In this document: piece after piece, positions 14,487 to 19,516 of the stretch
Position numbering within the stretch: the first letter of the stretch is position 1
Layout of the letters: each line of letters opens with the position of its first letter
From: Acidobacteriota bacterium
GTDB taxonomy: Bacteria > Acidobacteriota > Terriglobia > Terriglobales > Acidobacteriaceae
Length of the DNA: 19,516 nt
NCBI GenBank assembly: GCA_025353435.1
Contig: JANXQR010000089.1
Location: 1-19,516 of the forward strand
Reading direction: 5' to 3'
Notes under the pieces: generated by a model
Databases searched by the model: none
What the model was told of the DNA's origin: nothing
Seen by the model: only the letters and a program-made list of their open reading frames with translations
Translations under genes and position numbers: made by a program

Positions 14487-14983
14487 TTTTCCGATTCGGA
14501 TGCGGCGCCGCCGGGTCTGGTCGAGTTTACTGTGACCTTGGTGATGTCTTCCCAGACCATCCAGTGGGGATTGAGCGGAATGGCTCCGTGGGACCCGTAT
14601 AGGCCGCGGGCGGCGGTGTTTTCGGGGACCACGTCGACACAGATACGGCGGGCGTTCTGTTGCTTGAACCATCCTGCCATGGCGACCAGTAATGAGCCGG
14701 CGATGCCCCGGCCACGGTGATCGGGTGCGACATTGATCCATTGAAGTTCGCCGTCGCACTGGTAGCGGTTCGTTAGGTGGCCGGCGACGAAGCCAACAAT
14801 TTTCACGTCTGCTTCTGCGACGAAAGCGGCGCGCTCGGGCCGGGCTTGCTGCGGGGAGTGGCTGCCGAAGAGGTAGTGCTCGACGCGTGGTTCCCAGAAG
14901 GACGCATTCTCCCAATGGTGGGAGCGGAGCACGGCCATCGAGTGGATGTCGCGCGGCTCGGCGGGCCTAATCCTCAGGCTCAT
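14483..14983 (-). CDS. GNAT family N-acetyltransferase
   Basis: A 166-residue protein with the GNAT fold. Strand 4 and motif A read WINVAPDHRGRGIAG, with the acetyl-CoA pyrophosphate loop RGRGIA at 90-95, followed by the VDVVPENTAARGLYGSHGA motif B region. This pattern is close to RimI-like and ribosomal or small-molecule acetyltransferases; the substrate cannot be told. AGGGG at 14992-14996 lies 8 nt before the ATG on the minus strand. Convergent with cysE, overlapping its stop by 4 bp, and not obviously linked to it. The final 12 residues are a low-complexity polar tail. Confidence 0.88.
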   Translation of the reverse strand: MSLRIRPAEPRDIHSMAVLRSHHWENASFWEPRVEHYLFGSHSPQQARPERAAFVAEADVKIVGFVAGHLTNRYQCDGELQWINVAPDHRGRGIAGSLLVAMAGWFKQQNARRICVDVVPENTAARGLYGSHGAIPLNPHWMVWEDITKVTVNSTRPGGAASESEN

Positions 14984-15139
14984 GATTCACACCCCTCTAG
15001 TTTTTCTTATCTTGGCAAATGTAGCAATTCGATTCGTGCCGCGCAATCAATGAACAACGGCGCGGTGGATGGCATCGCGTGGCAATCACGCGCCGGTGTA
15101 AAGTGAAGACGATTACCCTTTCTGCCGGAGTTGCCGTTC

Positions 15140-17344
15140 TTGCTGGGACTGCGTTGGTCGCCTGCGCTGCTGTTTGCGCTCCAGATTTCTATTGTTCATG
15201 CTGCAGCTTCCTATGTAGCTTCGGCTCCGGTGCCGCCGGAGATGCGGTCGACTGCCTTCACCGTGAAGGTGGATGGGCAGGCCGTGGATGTGGCGCATGC
15301 GGCGGCGAGTTACGAGTATGTGAGCTTTGACACCACGGGCGCGGTGACGGTTGAGATTACGGCTGCCGAGCCGGGCTTCTGGGATCGTGGCGTGGACATT
15401 GAGCCGTGGCGGCTGGGGATTAGAGCGGAACGGCAGGGGCAGACGATTCGCTTCAAGCTGGCGGGTCCGGCCAAGCTGTCGATCTCGCGGCCCCGCGACT
15501 TTCTAAATCATGCGCAGATGCTGTTTCTGTTTGCGGGAACGCCGGCCGCGGCACCGCCCAAGGCCGCTGAGAACGTGCATATAATCGCGCCGGGCGTTTA
15601 TCACGAGAGTCTGAATCCCAAGAGCGGCGATGTGTATTACCTTTCGCCGGGGTCGTACTTCTTTGGCAGTTTGAACTTTTGGCGCGTGCACGATGTGAAG
15701 GTGCTGGGGCGCGGGACGATTGTGTATGACGGGCCGCAAAACCCCAACAACGACGATGGCTGGATGCAGAAGCTGGACTGGCACTGCATTGACGCGATGG
15801 AAGCAAAAAATATCGAGGTCAATGGGGTGACGTGCATTCTGCGGTCGCGAACGTGGTCGATCCAGATGAAGGATTCGAGTCACTTTCTGTTTGACGATAT
15901 TCGCGTGATTGGCGGCAATCCCGGCAATGCGAATCAGGATGGCATGGACTGGCTGGGATCGAGTGATGGGCTGGTGCGGAATTCGTTTCTGCGTGCGTCG
16001 GACGACGTGATTGCGCTGATGGGCAACTGGGACGGCTACACGGATGCGGACCTGGTGCGCCCCGGCAAGGAAGTGCACGACATTGTGGTGGAGCATAGCG
16101 TGCTGTCGACGAGCATTTCAAACGTGGTGCGCGCGGGCTGGCCGAAGAAGATTTTTAATTCGTGGAACTTTACGCTTCGGGATTCTGATGTGCTGCACGG
16201 CGGGATTGGGGCTTGCGGACAGACGTTTGGGCTGCTCGGATTCTGGGGCGCGCAAGGCTCGCGGGGTGACCATAACAACTATCGGTTTGAGAATCTGTTT
16301 CTTGATAACTGGTACTCGCTGCTGCAGATGGAGCAGCGCGCGGAGAGCCTGCGCAATTTTACGTTCAAGAATATTTGGGCGCTGGATCAGCCGCCGCTGG
16401 CTGCTTCCTACATTTCAGGGAACGTGACCGGGGTGGTGCTGGACAACGTGAAGTACGGGCAGAAGGTGGCGGCCACGAATGCGGATGTGCCGTTATCGAC
16501 CGACGATGCGCAGCCGGTGAAATTTGCAGTGGCGACGGGACCAGTAGCGGAGTTCAGCATCGATCCGCCGTCTGTGGGGAAGGGCGAACCGGTGACCTTC
16601 GAAGCGAAAGAGCAGCCGCGCGCGGAGTACACGTGGATGTTTGGCGACGGGGCGGAGGAGCATGGGCGCACTGTAAAGCACGTGTTTACGGATGCGGACG
16701 GGACCGATCTGGATGGGCGCAATGGGGCGGGTCGTTTTCGCGTGCTGCTGCGCGTGCGGGACAAGAAGGGGCAGGAAGATTGGGCCTCACAGGGTGTGGT
16801 GGTGGTGGGGCATTGGATGGACGCACTAACGACGGCGGGACCGATCGCGACGGGCCTGGGTTTTGGAATTTATCCGGGCACGTGGACCGAGTTGCCGGAC
16901 CTTAGCGCGCTGAAGCCGGTGTTCACGGGAGATGCTCCAAATCTGAATGCGAACGCACAAGGATTTACGGGCTATGCGGTGGCGTGGGATGGGTACATCG
17001 ATGTTCCCGTGGATGGCGGATACACGTTTCACCTGATGGATCGCGATGGGGCGCGGGTGGTGATTGATGGCGTGGAGGTGGCGAAGACGGGGCCGCCGTT
17101 TGCGCAGGTGTGTGGAGCGCCGGGGAATGCGATGCGCTACGACCGGGGCGCGCTGGGGTTGCGGGCCGGCAAGCACTCGCTGCATGTTGAGGAACTGCAC
17201 GAGGCCAGCCAGGCGGCGCCTCGGCTGTTGTGGGAGGGGCCGTCGATCCCGATGACGGATGTGCCAGCGGCTGCGTTTACGCACCTGCGGCAGGATAGCG
17301 TGATTGCTGCGCCGGCTCCTGGGGCGGCGCCGAAACGGAAGTGA
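15140..17344 (+). CDS. Secreted beta-helix glycosidase-like protein with PKD and PA14-like domains
   Basis: About 734 residues. A signal peptide (ALLFALQISIVHA, cut near Ala) precedes a small beta domain (STAFTVKVDG to PAKLSIS) that resembles the N-terminal domain of GH49 dextranases. A right-handed parallel beta-helix follows. It has paired acidic motifs typical of GH28-like enzymes, QDGMD (Asp270, Asp273) and ASDDVIAL (Asp291-Asp292), numbered from a TTG at 15131. A PKD domain (FGDG, about 473-560) and a PA14-like carbohydrate-binding domain (about 618-707) end the protein. It probably cleaves an extracellular polysaccharide; GH28 or GH49 cannot be separated here. There is no ATG start: TTG at 15140 has CCGGAG 9 nt upstream, TTG at 15131 has none. 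Another frame from GTG 15103 also encodes a good signal peptide, so a frameshift near 15110-15140 is possible. The stop is 23 nt from the convergent purN stop. Confidence 0.8.
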   Translation: MLGLRWSPALLFALQISIVHAAASYVASAPVPPEMRSTAFTVKVDGQAVDVAHAAASYEYVSFDTTGAVTVEITAAEPGFWDRGVDIEPWRLGIRAERQGQTIRFKLAGPAKLSISRPRDFLNHAQMLFLFAGTPAAAPPKAAENVHIIAPGVYHESLNPKSGDVYYLSPGSYFFGSLNFWRVHDVKVLGRGTIVYDGPQNPNNDDGWMQKLDWHCIDAMEAKNIEVNGVTCILRSRTWSIQMKDSSHFLFDDIRVIGGNPGNANQDGMDWLGSSDGLVRNSFLRASDDVIALMGNWDGYTDADLVRPGKEVHDIVVEHSVLSTSISNVVRAGWPKKIFNSWNFTLRDSDVLHGGIGACGQTFGLLGFWGAQGSRGDHNNYRFENLFLDNWYSLLQMEQRAESLRNFTFKNIWALDQPPLAASYISGNVTGVVLDNVKYGQKVAATNADVPLSTDDAQPVKFAVATGPVAEFSIDPPSVGKGEPVTFEAKEQPRAEYTWMFGDGAEEHGRTVKHVFTDADGTDLDGRNGAGRFRVLLRVRDKKGQEDWASQGVVVVGHWMDALTTAGPIATGLGFGIYPGTWTELPDLSALKPVFTGDAPNLNANAQGFTGYAVAWDGYIDVPVDGGYTFHLMDRDGARVVIDGVEVAKTGPPFAQVCGAPGNAMRYDRGALGLRAGKHSLHVEELHEASQAAPRLLWEGPSIPMTDVPAAAFTHLRQDSVIAAPAPGAAPKRK

Positions 17345-17367
17345 TATCTACAGTCACACGATTTGGA

Positions 17368-17991
17368 TCAGGCACGCTTGAGGTAGCGGCGGCCCTGGAT
17401 TTCGTAAACGCCGCTGGCGACGCGGGCAATGGCTTCAGAGTAGGCGATATGCTCCTCGGCGAGAATGCGGTCTCCGAGTGTGTACCCGTCGTCGGTATCG
17501 AGGACAGGGACGACGCGCTGCAGAATGATAGTGCCGTGGTCGAGATGCTCGTCGACGAAGTGGACGGTGCATCCGGCAAATTTGACGCCGTAAATAAAAG
17601 CCTGGTGCTGGGCTTCGAGGCCGGGGAATGCAGGCAGCAGCGACGGATGGATGTTGAGGATGCGGTTTGGGAATGCGCCGATGAACTCCGGCGAGAGCAG
17701 GCGCAAGTAGCCGGCGAGGATGACGAGGTCAACTTCGTGGGAACGCAGGGAGGCGAGCATGTCGGCGTCGTGTTCGGCGCGCGGGCGGCCCTTGGAGATG
17801 TGGATTGCGGTGGGCAGGCCGAGTGCGCGGGCGGAGGCGATGCCGGGAGCTTCGGCGACGTTCGAAATCACGACTGCGATTTCGACGTTGGGTAGTCGGT
17901 TCTCGCGGATGGATTGGGCGATGGCTAGGAAGTTGGAGCCGCGGCCGGAGAGAAGGATGCCAAGGCGGGTCGGGCTGGCGGGAGTTTCCAC
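17368..17991 (-). CDS. purN: Phosphoribosylglycinamide formyltransferase
   Basis: A 207-residue GAR transformylase, using 10-formyl-tetrahydrofolate in step 3 of IMP synthesis. It has the phosphate-binding LLSGRGSN loop (15-20), AGYLRLLSPEF, and the catalytic set Asn113, His115 (NIHPSLLPAFPG) and Asp151 (DHGT), each offset by 7 from E. coli Asn106, His108 and Asp144. The start is GTG at 17991 with AAGGA at 18001-18005 (minus strand), 9 nt before it. It is the last gene of the purM, small-protein, purN series on the minus strand, 51 nt after the small gene. The C-terminus is basic and complete. Confidence 0.96.
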   Translation of the reverse strand: METPASPTRLGILLSGRGSNFLAIAQSIRENRLPNVEIAVVISNVAEAPGIASARALGLPTAIHISKGRPRAEHDADMLASLRSHEVDLVILAGYLRLLSPEFIGAFPNRILNIHPSLLPAFPGLEAQHQAFIYGVKFAGCTVHFVDEHLDHGTIILQRVVPVLDTDDGYTLGDRILAEEHIAYSEAIARVASGVYEIQGRRYLKRA

Positions 17992-18042
17992 GAGGTACGT
18001 TCCTTAAATGGGTTGAGAGCCCCATGTGGCGAGGGTGAGTTC

Positions 18043-18171
18043 TTAGGAGTCGGTGCGCTCGGGCTTCCACTGATCTGCGGGGAAACGCTCGAGATCATCC
18101 TGGCGATCTTTGCGCTCTTCTTCCGCCTTGCGCCTCTCTTGTTCCTCGCGCTCTTCACGGCCGTCACTCAT
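18043..18171 (-). CDS. 42-residue highly charged small protein between purM and purN (unknown function)
   Basis: Reads MSDGREEREEQERRK, more Glu/Arg/Lys, then LERFPADQWKPERTDS. About half the residues are Glu, Asp, Arg or Lys. The first 29 residues would form one amphipathic or single-alpha helix, and the last 13 hold aromatic anchors Phe30 and Trp35. AGGAG lies 8 nt before the ATG on the minus strand (plus-strand CTCCT at 18180-18184). The gaps to purM and to purN are both 51 nt, and all three are in the same direction. An in-frame ATG at 18192 would add seven residues but would bury the ribosome site. No known family is recognised. It is too short for many gene finders and could be missed. 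Confidence 0.6.
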   Translation of the reverse strand: MSDGREEREEQERRKAEEERKDRQDDLERFPADQWKPERTDS

Positions 18172-18222
18172 ACTTCCTGCTCCTGCCTTCATTTTAGAAA
18201 ACGAGCGACGGCCTGAGGTCGA

Positions 18223-19272
18223 TCAGGTGTATTGCACGCGCCGCTCGCCTTTGGTGACGCGGCCGATGAGGTGGAACTTTTCTTCGGCACGGTCGAGGAG
18301 GTTTTTCGCCTTGGTGAACTTAGCGGCGGGGATGGCGGCGATGAGGCCAATCCCCATGTTGAAGGTGCGCATCATTTCGTCTTGCGAGACCTGGCCGAGA
18401 TCTTTCAAGTGCTCGAAGATGGGCAGGACTGGCCAGGAGCCGAGCTCGATTTGCGCGGCGGTACCCTTGGGCAGAATGCGGGGCAGGTTTTCTGTGATGC
18501 CGCCGCCGGTGATGTGGGCCAGGCCGGTGGTGAGGCCCGCGGCGACCAGTTTCTGGATGACGTGGAGATAGCTGCGGTGCGTCTTCATGAGGGCAGCGCC
18601 GGCCTTCTCCTTGATGGCGGTAACGTACTGGGTGGGCTTGTAGCCGGCCACTTCAAAAAGCAGCTTGCGGGCCAGCGAATAGCCGTTGGTGTGCAGGCCG
18701 GTGGAGGCCAGGCCGATCAGGACGTCGCCTGCCTTGATGCCTGCGCCGGTCACCAATTTGTCGCGATCGACGGCACCGACGATGAAGCCGGCCAGGTCGT
18801 ATTCGCCATCGGCATAGAAGCCAGGCATTTGGGCGGTTTCGCCGCCGATGAGAGCGCAGCCGTTGGCCTTGCAGGCGTCGGCCAGGCCGGTGACCACGTC
18901 TTCAGTGACGGCGGGCTCGAGCTTGCCGCTGGCGAAGTAGTCCAGAAAGAAGAGCGGGGTGGCGCCCTGCACGGCGATATCGTTCACGCAGTGGTTGACC
19001 AGGTCCTGGCCCACGGTGTGGTGTAACCCCAATTGGAAGGCCACTTTAAGCTTGGTGCCCACGCCGTCAGCCGAACTAACGAGAATGGGGTTTTTCCAGC
19101 GCTGCATGTCGAGGCGGAAGAGCGCGCCGAAGCCGCCGATACCGCCTAAAACGTTGCGATTAAAGGTTTTCTGCGCCAGGAACTTGATGCGATCCTTGGT
19201 GCGGTCGCCGCCAGTGATGTCGACGCCAGCATCGGAATAAGTTACGGATTTGGGTTTGGGATCTTCAGGCAC
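18223..19272 (-). CDS. purM: Phosphoribosylformylglycinamidine cyclo-ligase (AIR synthetase)
   Basis: A 349-residue ATP-dependent enzyme closing the imidazole ring in step 5 of IMP synthesis. Family blocks are clear: SYSD-like start (TYSDAGVDI), SSADGVGTKLKVA, NDIAVQGATPLFFLDY, GGETAQMPGFY, TGLHTNGYSLAR, HITGGGITENLPRILP and NMGIGL. Length is normal. The start is GTG at 19272. Ribosome-site match is weak, but the family N-terminus begins within a few residues of it. The reading frame stays open upstream to the window edge by chance of composition, so the GTG rests on homology. It is followed by the small charged gene and purN. Confidence 0.96.
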   Translation of the reverse strand: MPEDPKPKSVTYSDAGVDITGGDRTKDRIKFLAQKTFNRNVLGGIGGFGALFRLDMQRWKNPILVSSADGVGTKLKVAFQLGLHHTVGQDLVNHCVNDIAVQGATPLFFLDYFASGKLEPAVTEDVVTGLADACKANGCALIGGETAQMPGFYADGEYDLAGFIVGAVDRDKLVTGAGIKAGDVLIGLASTGLHTNGYSLARKLLFEVAGYKPTQYVTAIKEKAGAALMKTHRSYLHVIQKLVAAGLTTGLAHITGGGITENLPRILPKGTAAQIELGSWPVLPIFEHLKDLGQVSQDEMMRTFNMGIGLIAAIPAAKFTKAKNLLDRAEEKFHLIGRVTKGERRVQYT

Positions 19273-19426
19273 GATGAGGGCTTTCTGCGGCTGGACTCGG
19301 CGCGAGGTGGGCGGGCCGGAAATGTCGATTTTAGCAGGGATATTGGAGAGGGGCTGTGCATCGCCGGGGGTATCTGCGACGGATGAAATTGCCGGTGTGC
19401 GCGACGGCGGCTGCTGGTTCAGGGTG

Positions 19427-19516
19427 TCAAGGAATCGGTGGAGTGGAAGGTAAGGAGGGCGGCGTAATTCCGGGAGTGGATTCGTCCGGGGCGTCGGGAA
19501 CGATGCGGATGTCGGC
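19427..19516 (-). CDS. C-terminal end of an unidentified upstream gene (partial)
   Basis: The minus strand, from the window edge to a TGA at 19427-19429, reads 29 codons ending in a Pro/Ser/Thr-rich tail (ITPPSLPSTPPIP). Codon third positions are C/G-rich in this frame and not in the others, which suggests real coding. It is too short to identify. About 150 bp separate it from purM, and that gap shows a TGC-TAAAAT extended -10 at 19331-19339 on the minus strand, a possible purM promoter. Confidence 0.35.
   Translation of the reverse strand, partial: ADIRIVPDAPDESTPGITPPSLPSTPPIP

Noticed and set aside
17925..18167. 80-codon minus-strand ORF overlapping the small charged gene and the purN start
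   Set aside because: No ribosome site, low-complexity Ser/Pro/Ala text, overlaps the start of purN; the 18043-18171 frame is better supported.

Overview
The window most resembles a chromosomal segment of a free-living, GC-rich soil bacterium. My best guess is Acidobacteriota (Terriglobia/Acidobacteriaceae-like). This rests on the housekeeping gene mix, the secreted glycoside hydrolases, and two dispersed hairpin repeats whose sequence style I associate with that group. The taxonomic call is inference; no rRNA or marker gene is present.

Layout. (1) 1-2153 is accessory. It holds the frameshifted C-terminal end of a trypsin-like protease with Thr at the nucleophile position, then a two-gene toxin-antitoxin-like module: an Xre/ImmA-IrrE zinc peptidase protein followed 1 nt later by a DUF4411 PIN-like protein. 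(2) 2374-2874 is a small exported L,D-transpeptidase-like protein. (3) 2875-4225 is sparsely coding. It carries two tandem paralogous ~70-residue single-pass membrane proteins (3091-3312 and 3635-3844), each with its own ribosome-binding site, plus a CRP-like palindrome with a promoter, a 16-bp perfect palindrome, several hairpins and a strong GC-rich hairpin terminator. (4) 4517-7064 encodes an ABC-F ATPase followed closely by 3-methyladenine DNA glycosylase I (tag). (5) 7306-12363 encodes phosphoenolpyruvate carboxylase and a Tat-exported GH36-type alpha-galactosidase. (6) 12595-14486 is a cysteine biosynthesis pair, cysK and cysE. CysE ends in the Gly-Glu-Gly-Ile tail expected for docking into CysK. 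(7) A GNAT acetyltransferase overlaps cysE tail to tail. (8) 15140-17344 encodes a large secreted beta-helix glycosidase-like protein with PKD and PA14-like domains. (9) On the minus strand, purM, a previously easy-to-miss 42-codon charged small protein, and purN form a likely purine operon. The last bases hold the end of another minus-strand gene.

Working together: CysE makes O-acetylserine, which CysK converts to cysteine. PurN and PurM act at steps 3 and 5 of IMP synthesis. PEP carboxylase feeds oxaloacetate to the TCA cycle. The alpha-galactosidase and the beta-helix protein suggest extracellular or periplasmic use of plant-type polysaccharides.

Signals beyond gene calls: the plus strand is C-rich from about 2.4 to 5.3 kb and G-rich from about 5.5 kb on, and the switch falls inside the ABC-F gene. 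The two 40-nt hairpin repeats differ by a compensatory base-pair change. Several genes lack a Shine-Dalgarno and have a -10-like hexamer only 7-9 nt before the start codon, as in leaderless transcripts. No CRISPR array, tRNA, rRNA, transposase or integrase was seen.
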